64,000 nucleotides of DNA, taken from NCBI RefSeq assembly GCF_024679245.1, contig NC_090185.1, positions 26,414,926 through 26,478,925 of the forward strand, in the 5' to 3' direction. The notes beneath the pieces were generated by a model. That model did not search any database. It saw only the letters and a list, made by a program, of their open reading frames with translations, and was not told the DNA's origin. The position numbers and the translations under genes are program-made. Below are positions 23,940-36,437 of this stretch, one piece after another (position 1 is the first letter of the stretch; every line of letters begins with the position of its first letter). This DNA comes from Pseudorasbora parva (lineage: Eukaryota > Chordata > Actinopteri > Cypriniformes > Gobionidae).

Positions 23940-25828
23940 TTGGGGTGTAATGATACACTCGTGTCACGATTCAATATAAATTGCTATACTGAACTCAAAA
24001 TCTGTTTATCATACAACTGACTCTTTAGAAGACTTGGATTTGGATTTTTTGAGAGGAATAGACTTTAAATGGCGGGACAGAAATCTCTCAGGTTTTATAA
24101 AGAAACACTTCATTTGTGTTTATAAATTAAACAAAATTACATGAGGATGACTAGGCTACATCATGACAGAGTTTATATTTTTGGGTGAATTATACACTCT
24201 AAAAAATGCTGGGTTAAAAACAACCAAAGTTGGGTTGAAAACGAACAATCCCAGAAATTGGGTTGTTTGAACCCATTGAATGGACCCATTCAAACAACCC
24301 AATTTCTGGGTTTTTCCATTTTCAACCCAACTTGGGTTGTTTTTAACCCAGCATATAAGCAATAAGCTTGTCGTTGGATGAAACAACTATATTGTGAATC
24401 ATATTGTTTACATCAGTGATACCATTGCATTTTATATTGCGATATATCGTTTAACCTCTTAATTCTCGCCCCTTTTTTTTTTGAGAATAAAACAAAAACG
24501 ACATACCCAAATAAAAATGTCTGCAGCTCTTAAACCCTATGGTCTATATCCAAATATTTGGTCTTATTTTAAACTCGACACTTGAAATTATGTTACCCAA
24601 AAGTCATAATAACTCAAAGTAGTATAGGGATAGATTAAAACAAAGGAGAATATGCATATAAGTGACTCACGTTTTTTTAATTATTATTATTATTCCCTTA
24701 TGGAAAAAAAAAAGAGATTTTAATTTTAAGGCCCTGAAAATAACAAATATAAAACTGAATGTCTGATCATGCTTTGATTAAAATTTGAGGACGATTCTCA
24801 CAAAACTGTAGTTTCTGTAAGCTTTTATGTCAAAAAAAGACTAGGCGTCCTTTCAAAAAAGGCCAATTATATTATAACATTTGTAATTGTAAAGAGTAGT
24901 TTTTATTCAAATAAATCTGCCATAAACTGCTAATTATAATGCATTTGGAGTCCCTGAAAACTAAAGCAACTATTTACAGACTTTACAAGTGTAAAAAAAA
25001 CTCATTTAGTTGATAAAAAGATAAAAACAGTCTGTCATTTAGTCTGCGCGTGTGCGTTAAGTGTGTGTGCTTACACTGCCAGGCCGCACTGGATACTATT
25101 GGATACTATGGAGAAGGTAAGAACGAGCTGTATTCACCAATGCTTCTTACGGCATCTCTTACAAACACTGCGCAAAATACTGTCTTTTGATTTGTTACTA
25201 CATCCATCAATGAAATCTATGCTGGCTAGGCATTGACTGGCTAAAAGCATGGGCGCATTTGACTGACAGATTTAGCCGCCAGTAACGCGCTCCCTTCCTA
25301 TCATGTGTCCTCAGAGAGCCTGTGATTGAAGGAGAGAGACCTGGGAGGGTTTAATATGACTGGAACTGTCCACAGTACAGGGGAGATTGTCAAAATAATG
25401 ATTATAATCGCTTTCATTGAAAATGGACATGATTGATTACTCTAACGCAAAACGCTCATGCAAACAAAGGAGGATTTTTAGTTTTTTCCCCTTATTTTTT
25501 CGTTGTTTTGGATTAAAAAGTGGGATGCATTTTGAAGAGTGGACTCTTACACGGACATGTATGCTGTTGTTTCGTGAATTCATCCGATCTGATCTGAACG
25601 TCAGGAGATGAAAGATGAGTATCGCGTTTATTATGCTAATGTAAAATTAGCTAGTGCTTCAGAATTTCATTTAACCCTTTCCTCTCTGGTGTATTTATTG
25701 CAAAAACGAGTTCAGAACATGAATCTTGAGTGTTTTAGCTTTCAAGTGATGCATAGTTTGTGATAGTTGATTGAACAGTTTTTATAAAAACAAAAGTATA
25801 ACGATAATGATATATCGTTACACTCCAA
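23940..25828. mobile_element. hAT-like element, 1.9 kb, with nested hairpin MITE
   Basis: The left end is TTGGGGTGTAATGATA. The right end, read on the other strand, is TTGGAGTGTAACGATA. The flanks TTTTTTTG (23932-23939) and ATTTTTTG (25829-25836) match at 7 of 8 positions, consistent with a hAT duplication. No transposase was recognised. The palindromic MITE at 24195-24354 is inserted inside. Confidence 0.65.
24195..24354. mobile_element. Palindromic TA-flanked MITE, copy 1
   Basis: After TA it begins CACTCTAAAAAATGCTGGG. Its arms carry repeated AACCCAACTTGGGTTG-type motifs and fold back on each other across AACCCATTGAATGGACCCATT. The right end stops at AACCCAGCAT, without the AGAGTG terminus seen in the copies at 49830 and 52410, so it is truncated. 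Confidence 0.8.
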
Positions 25829-25943
25829 ATTTTTTGTGTTAAAAAGCGTTAGTAATTAGTAATATTCGTGCACAACGTGCGTCCACTGCTTATTACACAC
25901 ACAGGGTCGCGCAGCAGCACACACACACATTTTTAGATATTAA

Positions 25944-26488
25944 AGGTCCCGTTCTTCGCGTGTTTTCGAAACTTTGATTATGTTTACAGTGTGCAATATA
26001 ACATGAGTTCATGTTTCGCGTGTAAAAAAAACAGTATTTTTCACACAATTTACTTATCTGTACAGCGCTGTTTCCTCTGTCCTAAAACAGGCTGATGATT
26101 TCCTTGTTCTATGAAGTCCCTCCTTCAGAAACACGTAATGAGTTCTGATTGGGCCAGCGCTTCCCGTGTTGTGATTGGACCACAGCTTAGCGCACTTTGC
26201 CCGGAAAGGTCCCGCCTCTTACCATAACGGGGAGATGCAAGCGCTGAATGCGCGCTCTTCTCCACGTGGGAGAGCAACAAGACCACGCCCCCTATTTTGC
26301 GTGTTCTTGTGGGTGGAGGGTTAGTCAACAAACGGTTCTAGTGACGTCATTACATCCCTGCACTTCCTGCTGTAGTCCAAACCGGCCGTTCGCTGTAGGC
26401 TTTGAAAGGGAACTTCTGTTAAATAAAATATCTCGCTTGGCATTGAACTTTGAGCTTTATAATTTTGGAATCGCGAAGAACAGGACTT
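25944..26488. mobile_element. Kolobok-like TTAA MITE, deletion derivative of the 52962-54196 element
   Basis: TTAA lies at 25940-25943 and 26489-26492. The termini are AGGTCCCGTTCTTCGCG and CGCGAAGAACAGGACTT. Both outer regions align with those of the element at 52962-54196: left GTTTACAGTGTGCAATATAA, right CAAACCGGCCGTTCGCTGTA. The middle of that element, with its two exon-like ORFs, is missing here. It is non-coding. Confidence 0.85.
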
Positions 26489-26776
26489 TTAACAAAGGAT
26501 TTCTCTCTGGAGAAGCGCTCAGTCTTTTCGCTTTTCGCAACTGGCTTTTAAAGGGAATGGGAGATGACTCTCTGATTGGTTTATTGCCCAAAACATACCC
26601 ATGATGACTCGTTAAGAGAATAGGGACAACCCCTTTAGATCATGCATCTACAGCAAAAGTCGATTCAGACATGCCCTATAAGTGCACATGAGCCATGTGC
26701 TTTAGACCATGATCAGATATTTAAAAAAGGGCCCATTTTTTATGTTTAACAGGTTTTGGTGAATTACCCTCTACAA

Positions 26777-26869
26777 CAAGGGTGGGCAATTCCAGCATGG
26801 GGGGGCAACTGTCCTGCAGAGTTTAGCTCCAGCCCTGATCAAACTCCAGGATGGACTGGCCCACCCCTG
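26777..26869. mobile_element. 93-bp hAT MITE with perfect 8-bp duplication
   Basis: CTCTACAA occurs on both sides (26769-26776 and 26870-26877). The ends are CAAGGGTGGGC and GCCCACCCCTG. The interior TCCAGCATGG...GAGTTTAGCTCCAGCCC is typical of very short, abundant fish MITEs. There is no coding capacity. Confidence 0.9.
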
Positions 26870-26877
26870 CTCTACAA

Positions 26878-27310
26878 GAATACTCAATGTCCAATTTGTT
26901 TTATTAAATGTTTTTTATTTAGAATTTGTTTTCATTTATGTATATTAATCTGTATAAAAGCCAATTACCTTTACATAATAAAAATGCTTTAGTAAATAAT
27001 TACATAAAAAGCCATAATTATTGCAAAAAGCCATAATACTTACCTTTCATCTCATAATTAATAATGTCACAATTTTTACTTTTTATCTCATAATTATGAC
27101 AAATTATGATACAGTTATTAGTCATTATTATGACATGTCAAAATACGGACAAAAGCATCATGACATGACACAAAGTCAAAACTATAATGATGTCAGAATT
27201 ATTAGTAAATGATCATAATAATTTCCCTTTTCCCTCAATTTCAATCTCATAATTACGTCTTATGTAATTTTTGTAATTTATTTATTTATTTATTTTTTGT
27301 ATGTTGTAAC
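26878..27310. repeat. Short-motif region rich in CATAATTATGAC-like palindromes
   Basis: Between about 26990 and 27260 the words CATAATT, TAATTATGAC and their complements recur irregularly. It may be a degraded simple repeat or foldback element. No boundaries were found. Confidence 0.4.
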
Positions 27311-27586
27311 TTACCAAAGCATTTTTTCCGCATGTGGTGGAAATGGATTTCCGCAGATCTGACATGGAAGGGAAGAAAATGATGCCCATAGAAATTCATA
27401 ATCATAAATGTTCTTTCTGACGATTAATTTCCAGTTCCCATCACATGTAATGTGCCTAATTGTGGCGTTCTCTTCATCCGAGGCATCCTGTGCTGTTTTT
27501 GACAGTAAACCCGTGTCATTTGAGGACATTTCTGTTTTTTGCAAGACTGAACTCTTGTCAGTTGTCAAATTTTTGGAGTATTGCAT
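27311..27586 (-). CDS. Hypothetical 91-residue frame, doubtful
   Basis: The minus-strand frame MQYSKNLTTDKSSV... ends in a segment with CDGNWKLIVRKNIYDYEF and PCQICGNPFPP. Its composition is protein-like (mixed charged and aromatic residues, CxxC near the C-terminus), but I recognise no family. A TATAAA lies about 135 bases upstream on the same strand (near 27720). The plus strand has a 64-residue frame across the same bases, and no splice signals or neighbours support either. It could be a decayed exon or chance. Confidence 0.15.
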   Translation of the reverse strand: MQYSKNLTTDKSSVLQKTEMSSNDTGLLSKTAQDASDEENATIRHITCDGNWKLIVRKNIYDYEFLWASFSSLPCQICGNPFPPHAEKMLW

Positions 27587-27829
27587 ATGGAATATGCCCT
27601 AGTGCATAATAAGACATTAGTTCACTGGTGAGGTCAGGGACATCATGTGATGCACTCCTGTGCTTTTAAATGACCACACATGGTTTCGGCTATAGGAGGT
27701 TTTCTTCAACTACAGGCCTTTATACTGTGTGTCCCATGCAGGGGTTGAATTTATTAAAACGAGATTTATTAAAAATAGGTCATCAAAACATTTCTTCCCA
27801 TGCCTTCTTTTTGCTACTTCAAATGCTTT

Positions 27830-28260
27830 TTATAAATAAATAAATAAACCTTTATGCTCAACAAGGCTGCACTTATTCGATCAAAAATCTAGTAAAAACT
27901 GTAATATTGTGTAATATTATAACGGTTTCAAATAACTATTGTAATATATTAAAAAAAAGGTAATTTATTTCTGCGATCAAAGCTGAATTTTCAGCACCAT
28001 CACTCCAGTCTTCAGTGTCACATGATCCTTCAGAAATTATGATCATTTAATGGTCAAGAAATATTTAATATTATTATCAATGTTGAAATGTATTATAATA
28101 TTAAGAACAGCATAATAAATGTCTTAATGATAAGATCAAAAGAATGGCATTTTTAAATAGATTTGATTTTTTAACATTATCTTTATTGTAACTTTTGATC
28201 AGTTTATTGCTGAATAGAAGTATTCATTTCTTATTTTTTTAAATATTGTCTTAGAATCAA
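27830..28260. repeat. Dispersed fish repeat, copy 2
   Basis: Collinear with 8180-8640, including CTCCAGTCTTCAGTGTCAC, CCTTCAGAAATTATGATCAT, and a tail with TTGCTGAATAGAAGTATT. No inverted termini or frame are visible. Confidence 0.55.
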
Positions 28261-29070
28261 TTATATACATTGTTTTATGCTTGTCCCATTATAAAAATCC
28301 ATCATAAAAAATATGTATTATTCCAGTTAAGAAATGATGGCCTATGATCTAAATAAAGATATGAAATAATTATTGTGTAGTCATTGTGTAAAAATTAACT
28401 TTATTGTCCACAAGTGGAAATTTGTCTTTGTCTTCATCACAAAAACATATTCAATATCGTCACACAAATCACATAAAAATACAACACGTAGCATAATCCC
28501 CCATCACACTCAGATCCGAGATCAGATTTATCATTTCCCCCTCAAATTCTGAATATCACTCACTCGTGACAACATTTCCATCAAATCCAACAATTTTGCC
28601 CCTTACATTTTTTTAATGATTATTATTTTGTGAACTTGGTTACCATGGAGACAACCATTTCAGTGAACAGCATGCTTGAGATTAAATATGAGACCTGACG
28701 TGAATAAATAAAGAAAAATGAAAGTAAATATAAATTGTAAACAGAATGTATTAATATTCTGGTTAAAACTGTGATTTAAAATGTGTTTATTTTATTTTTT
28801 ACAAATTAAATTAAAAGTGTGTGTATAATTATAATATTTTGAATATATTCTAATAATACATATTATTATTATTATTATTATTATTATTGCTAGGAATATA
28901 TATAATAATATTTAACAAAATAAGAAATATCACTAGGAAAATAACATTTTCATCATTAAAAATAGTATTTAATAATAAATATAAAATAATTATTATAATA
29001 ATTATAATAAAAAAAATTAACTGTAGGGTTGCTGTTAACATGCAGACAGTGACTAGGATTTATTATAAAA
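28261..29070. other. AT-rich non-coding stretch
   Basis: No gene found. A short (ATT)n run lies at 28861-28888, and many AATAAT or TTATTA words fill the remainder. Confidence 0.4.

Positions 29071-29156
<86 letters not shown>
29071..29156. repeat. (ATT)n microsatellite
   Basis: Uninterrupted ATT/TTA triplets over about 86 bases. Confidence 0.95.
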
Positions 29157-29158
<2 letters not shown>

Positions 29159-29700
29159 AATTTTTAATTTAATAAAAACAATCTTTGATATAGATTTCTT
29201 CATTTCAGGAGGTATAAAAAAAAATCAAGAACGAGTCTATGTCTTTAATATGAAATATGAGTCTCTTATGTATCCACAGTGGGGAAAAAGGTATTAATTT
29301 TATTTTTTTCCCCCTAAAATAGGATGGAGTGAGTACAACTGGGCACTCACACACTCATTCCATTCATACTGGAGGCCAGAGGGCGCCCTCGAGCAGAAAC
29401 GCCACATTTGCCTCAGAGAGAAGAAATATAATGACATTTTGAGGAAATCCCTAATGTGAAGTTAGCGCTGTGTAGCTGAATTAAACGACGGTTTGACTGA
29501 TTAAATATGAACACAATAAACACGACTGTGAAATTATATAGTGTATTTGATATTTTCAAGCCTTGTCTGGTATTTTCATAATAATAAAGAATATTTCAGT
29601 GCAGTGCTAATCAACATAGACTTCATCACTGTGCCTCATTCTGTGATAAGAAGACACATCAGCTCACAAAATAAAAAAATATCAAACACTCGACTGAAGA
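29157..29700. other. Non-coding stretch around the CTCF-like motif
   Basis: No gene recognised between the microsatellite and the hAT-like end. GC content rises locally around 29340-29410. Confidence 0.35.
29376..29390. promoter_or_regulatory. CTCF-like motif
   Basis: CCAGAGGGCGCCCTC, in the context GGAGG upstream, resembles the core CTCF consensus (CCA-x-x-AGGGGGCGC type) with one or two departures. It is also self-complementary in part (GAGGGCGCCCTC). This is a single site and a sequence-based guess. Confidence 0.3.
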
Positions 29701-29744
29701 GATGAAGTGAGTCCAAACATTTTATTAAACGTTTTCTTTTTTTC

Positions 29745-31052
<1,308 letters not shown>

Positions 31053-31285
31053 TTGTTATTTGATTTTATTTATTTATTTACTTTAATTTATTTATTTTAT
31101 GTTTTTAAGATGTTTTTGTTATTTGATTTTATTTATTTATTTACTTTAATTTATTTATTTTATGTTTTTAAGATGTTTTTGTTTTTGTTATTTTATTTAT
31201 TTATTTACTTTAATTTATTTATTTTATGTTTTTAAGATATTTTTGTTATTTTATTTATTTATGTTATGGTTTTTAAGATGTTTAT
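31053..31285. repeat. Minisatellite, unit about 62 bp, roughly 3.5 copies
   Basis: Each unit follows TTTTTGTTATTTGATTTTA, then TTTATTTATTTACTTTAATT, then TATTTTATGTTTTTAAGATG, with small length variation in the third and fourth copies. The open frame across it (30915-31235) is an artefact of the repeat. Confidence 0.9.
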
Positions 31286-31472
31286 TTTATTTGATGAAAA
31301 TATGATGTTATAAAGACAAAAATAAAAATATTAAAAGATTGTTATAATCAAAATGTATTCTATTTCTATAGTCTCATACACCTTTTTTATAAGCATTATC
31401 TTAAATTACAACACTGAGATATATTTATGTTTTAATGTACAGTAACAGATTTCAAACGGTACTTCTTAACAG

Positions 31473-31560
31473 CAATGACCCAACTGAAGGCCGAGGATCA
31501 GAAAGCCTTCCATCTCTGGCCTCTTCTCTTGCAGCTCTTCATCTTCATTGGCTCATCAGG
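31473..31560 (+). CDS. Candidate first coding exon with signal-peptide-like sequence
   Basis: The sequence shows an acceptor-like TTCTTAACAG ending at 31472, an ATG at 31475, and 28 open codons to a strong donor-like GTGAGTAAG at 31561 (phase 2). The peptide starts MTQLKAEDQKAF and continues HLWPLLLQLFIFIGSSG, a plausible signal peptide with a hydrophobic core. Reading through the donor gives a stop within two codons, so splicing would be required. From memory the LKA..Q..FHL.P.L pattern recalls the N-terminus of vertebrate Sema3D, a secreted axon-guidance protein, but I could not compare sequences. No following exon was found downstream in this window. Chance open sequence is the main alternative. 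Confidence 0.3.
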
Positions 31561-31828
31561 GTGAGTAAGTTGAGGGTGACTTTTTTATCTGCTCAGTGTT
31601 TTGTGATTGAACTGAGCAATCGGACTTTGGGCATGTGCGATAACATCAGATAATGTGAAATGGGTTGGTGGGGTTCTTATCATGGGAGATTATCCGTTGA
31701 AAAGTGCCAAATTCGCTGATGATGCAAACGATCGCTATAGCCATGGAATGCTTCAGGGGACTTCAAAACGCACCAGCGGTCAAACACACATTGCTATCAA
31801 AAGCGAACACGAATGGCATAATAATATA

Positions 31829-31921
31829 CAGTTAATATAATATAATATAATATAATATAATATAATATAATATAATATAATATAATATAATATAATATAA
31901 TATAATATAATATAATATAAT
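31829..31921. repeat. (ATAAT)n pentanucleotide microsatellite
   Basis: About 93 bases of ATAAT/TAATA repeats, ending at TTATTATAAATAG. Confidence 0.95.
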
Positions 31922-32258
31922 TATTATAAATAGATAAAATACATTTTAAAAGTGAATTTTACTAGACTAGACTAGCTTTAACAGTTAACAATAATTAATA
32001 TAAAAACTAAATAACTAGTCCAGATCATATTATGCATATGTTTAAGGCTCATTGATACACAGTTTATTGAAGTTTTTTTTTTTTTTAAGATTTTTTTTTA
32101 TTGAATTATTTCATTTTATTTGATCTATTATATGTTTTTGATCTGATTTTATTATATTTTACTTTATTTAATTTTAATATATGGTTATTTGAGGTGTTTC
32201 TTTTTTATTTCTTATTTGTTTTGTTTCTTTTTATTTCTAATTTGTTTCTTCATCATTA

Positions 32259-32335
32259 ATATTATATTATATTATATTATATTATATTATATTATATTAT
32301 ATTATATTATATTATATTATATTATATTATATTAT
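32259..32335. repeat. (ATTAT)n pentanucleotide microsatellite, inverted relative to 31829-31921
   Basis: About 77 bases of ATTAT repeats. The unit is the reverse complement of the array about 340 bases upstream, so the two can pair. Confidence 0.95.
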
Positions 32336-34029
32336 ATACAAAAAATAAAGTAAAATAATAAATATGGTAATACTTTTCACTGCATGTTCACATTTCGAAA
32401 GTTAAATGTATTATGAATGCCATGGTAATTGCTTTGGGCAGAAAACTGCATTTCTGCCCTGAGCAAGTTGTAATTTCAGTACATTTTCATTTACTATACG
32501 TTGTGAGAGCAAAGTCAGAAACATGGCCTTTGAGCATAAATTCAAGAAACCAAGAGCTAAACCTCATTTAAAACCCTCAGATTTTGCATTTGGCAAGTCC
32601 TAAATGTCACCTCCTTTATCTTCTGCATCTTATTTTGTGTGTGGGCAGAAACCCGCTTGCTAAGACAGCTCAAATCCATAAACCCCAGAAAATTCAGATC
32701 GCTCTCACTGTTGAATTTCTCTTTGCCAAGCAAACTACGTAGAGTGGAAGCTTTAAAAGCATTATTTGGTGGTCAGATGTGACCAAAACCAAATATAACG
32801 GCCATTAATATGCCATGCTGGGCCGCGGATGGAAATGTTAGCCGATTTATCCTCATGCTTAAGTGCACTCTGGACTGTTTGAAAAACCTCAATCTATTTC
32901 CAGGGCTCTTTAAGCCCTGGCCACTCAATTGATTGGTCAGGAGAGAAAGCTGATTGACTTGTCTGAAACATGTTTACTAGATTTGCTCTCAGAGGGGGGT
33001 TTTAAAATGCACCGAATATATGATAAAAATCCTCCGGGCCTGGATCACCTAGACCTCACTCAGGCTTAATTAAGGACAAAGCAAAGGTATATATTTTTAC
33101 AATGCAAAATGTAGCTAAACTAAAAAAAAAATGTGGAGTTTATTTTGGGTAAACTGTTGTTAGCAATGGAATATGTTTCCTTAAGTTTGGAATATGAAAA
33201 AAACATATAACTTTCTCCAACAGTGAGGATGTGTTCTGCAGAATCATTATGATTTGTTTTTGTAAACAAAATATGTTAAGTCATGTGTAAATGTGTGCAT
33301 TTGAAGTAAATACACATAAAATGTTTGCTGTAAAAAACATAAAAAAGCCTAACCATTTTTGAAGATATGAAACTCTATTACCGCTCACAACTGATTCACA
33401 AACGACTGAGACTTATTCATTCACAAGCCATTTTGACTGACGTTCTGCCTCTTGAAATTGGAAAGTTATCTGCAGAGCAATCACAAGAAAAAGCTGGAAG
33501 AAAGCCAGTAATATTTTAAGTCACATTTTATTCACTCCTGTCTCCTACGCAAGTAGGCTAAACCTGTGTCACTCCACTGCCGTAAGCATCTTATCAATCA
33601 CGCTCGCTGATTTCAATTCAGATATTATACATTAGCAGGATTTTGTGGTAATTCAACTCACATGCACTAATTTCTTTTGACACCGTAATTTCTTTATCAT
33701 TAGCATTAGCATATGGCCTTAGGTGCAGCAGACTAATTACAGGCTAGTAATTGCAACACAAGTTGTCATGTCACATTAAATTTACATTGGTTCAGAAGAG
33801 CAGTGCATCAGACGGGCACAACTTTGTTTCTCTTGACAAAGTCATTTGTATTGATAACTTTTTTTCCCTTTGTTTTTAGAAGGTTAAGTGGGGCATGTTG
33901 TTAACCACTTTTTGTCAACCACATGCTTGCATCTAATATAGATGAAGTGGATTTCACACATCTTGTAGGCAATCCAGACCTGCCTAATTGTTGAATATTT
34001 CAGGCTTGTACATTTTAATTTTAGGAATA
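32336..34029. other. Non-coding stretch with candidate conserved elements
   Basis: No gene found. About 32380-33100 and 33540-33860 are unique and GC-balanced, without transposon ends. Around 33660-33760 there is a cluster of homeodomain-type cores (CTAATTACAGG, AGTAATTGCAAC) and ATTAGCATTAGCAT. It could be regulatory, but no experiment or alignment supports this here. Confidence 0.25.
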
Positions 34030-35411
34030 ATATATATATATATATATATTAGGGGTGTAACGGTTCACAAAATTCACGGTTCGGTTCGATACGATACACT
34101 GGTGTCACGGTTCGGTTCGGTACGGTTCGGTATGTTTTAGATACAGCAAAAAGAAAAGATTGGCAGATAAATTACCTTTTTTTATTATTTTTTTATTAAA
34201 ACTAACAAAGTATGATTTTTTTTATTTTTTACATTGAACAATGATGGAGCTATACTTTACCCATCTTCTGTGTAGTTACAGGAATAAGACATTAGCTCTT
34301 TACATTAGCGTGTGCGGTGCGTGTTGCAGGAGCCCCACACCCTGTAGTGCTTCCACATATGCTGCATTTGCAGTCCGCAACTGATCCGCTGTTGCACACC
34401 ACAAACACAGCATTGATTCATTATTTTTTATTTAAAATCCAAAAGTTTTTACTGAACATGCCTCGTCAGAATTCCAATTATCTTTGTTTACTCTTTAATA
34501 GAAGTCAGGTTACGTAGCCTACTACATTTAAACAACATTTTATTAAATTCATTTATTCATATTTATATACTTTAGATTTAGCTCACACAAGTGGCAAAAC
34601 ATTTAAACATAGTTTATAGCCTTAAATCACAAACATTTTAAATTAGAAACTTACAATAGTCTATTCAAACACAGCCGACTCTCGTCTTTTCTTTCGTTTT
34701 CCCTTACGAAACAAAAATATATTGCAATATACTAGAATTTATATTGCAATACATTAGAAAATATATTTCAATGTATCAGAAACTTCCTCATATATTTGAA
34801 AATATATAGCAATATATGGATGGACAACCTATTGCTATATATTGATTCATATATTAAAATACATTGATATACAAACAAAACTGAATTATTTCATGTATGT
34901 TTATTGAAACAAAGTATTTTTTGTGAGTTAAGCAAGCTCCTGCATATGTTTACAGAGGTTGATTAACAATAGCCCAAATCAGATGGTGCATGACATTCAA
35001 TATATTTTCTATATTTAGAAAATATGATGGTGCATGACTTTCAATATATTTTCTATATTTAGAAAATATTTCTATTAGGGCCGGGACTTTAACGCGTTAA
35101 TTAAGATTAATTAATTACGTGACTTTAACGCGTTAATTACGTGACTTTAACGCGTTAATTAATTACGCAAAAAAAAAAAATTACCACACTTATTTTTGCA
35201 CCGCGGAACGTTTTTCAATGAATGAGTTTCGACGGACCAATTATACTGGAACACCAACTAGCGCTCCGGAGTCACGACAACAACGAACCATGTGAACATG
35301 AACGAAGCTATGGAACGTATGGAACGAAGAAGCTGATGAGACTGCGTTGCTTGGCCCCGTGGATGGGAAATTTTGTTTTAAAAAACGAAAGAATGGAAGC
35401 GTCGTCAAGAG

Positions 35412-35938
35412 TAGTGATGGCCAAATGAGGCTTCCTGAACCACTGAGGCTTTCCAGCCCATTGGTTCACCAAAAGGTTCATTTTCCTGAAGCCTCATGAA
35501 ACAGTGTGCTCCCTAGTGACACCTGCTGTCCAAAGCAATGCATCGCACACAAATCTACTCATCCTGAACAACCAAACTGTCATAGTGTGGGCACACCCTT
35601 TTTCTATTGCCTGTGTATTAATAAAGTATTTTACTCTGCTTGTATTAACCTATGTACACACAACTCACACAAACACACAACTTTGTGTTCAACTATTCAG
35701 TAGATCTTTAGGTTAGTGATGATAGTGAATGCCCAGAATGATTGTAAATAAATTATTGTGAGTGTTGCGCTGATTGGGAGTGCAATAGTGCAGTGCTTAT
35801 GGGACTGGAATTCTGGAACAGCAAATGGGAAAAGCTTTCCCTAATACAGTTCCCTAATACAGTCTAGTCTTATATTAATATTATTATTAATAATAATAGA
35901 AATAATATATATAATAATAACACTACTACTAATATAGG

Positions 35939-36033
<95 letters not shown>

Positions 36034-36437
36034 CGTAGTATAGGTATTACACCTAGATATAGGCTAATTTACTCTAATAATCTACTGAACTATGTATAAT
36101 TTACTCTAATAATCTACTAAACTAAGTATAATGTAATATAATATATAATACAAGCTATGATATATAATGATATCGCTACTACATACAACCAACACCTCAA
36201 CACCAATGCAAATACCTCCTGCAAACCCCACAAGAGGCGCGAGGTTTCGAACCACTTTTATCCGAAAGCGATACTCCGAATGAAGCAATGACGTATTCAA
36301 AAGAAAACGAGGCCTCGTTTGTCATCGTCACGTGATTTTCACGGAAACGATACAAGCCTCGAATCGGGGCTTCATCTGGAACGCCCCTTTTTGCTCGACA
36401 CAAGCTCCGGAGCCTCGCTTCAGATGTCCCATCACTA
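35412..36437. mobile_element. hAT MITE (nest level 4) with perfect 8-bp duplication
   Basis: GTCAAGAG occurs at 35404-35411 and 36438-36445. The ends are TAGTGATGG and CCCATCACTA. Subterminal TGAGGCTTCC/GGAGCCTCGC-type words face each other. The interior holds a (TA)n tract at 35941-36029. No transposase. Confidence 0.9.
35941..36029. repeat. (TA)n microsatellite at the core of the nest
   Basis: About 89 bases of pure AT dinucleotide inside the innermost hAT MITE. Confidence 0.95.

Noticed and set aside
28887..29297. 136-residue frame with a poly-Leu/Ile block
   Set aside because: Translation of the (ATT)n microsatellite and AT-rich flanks.
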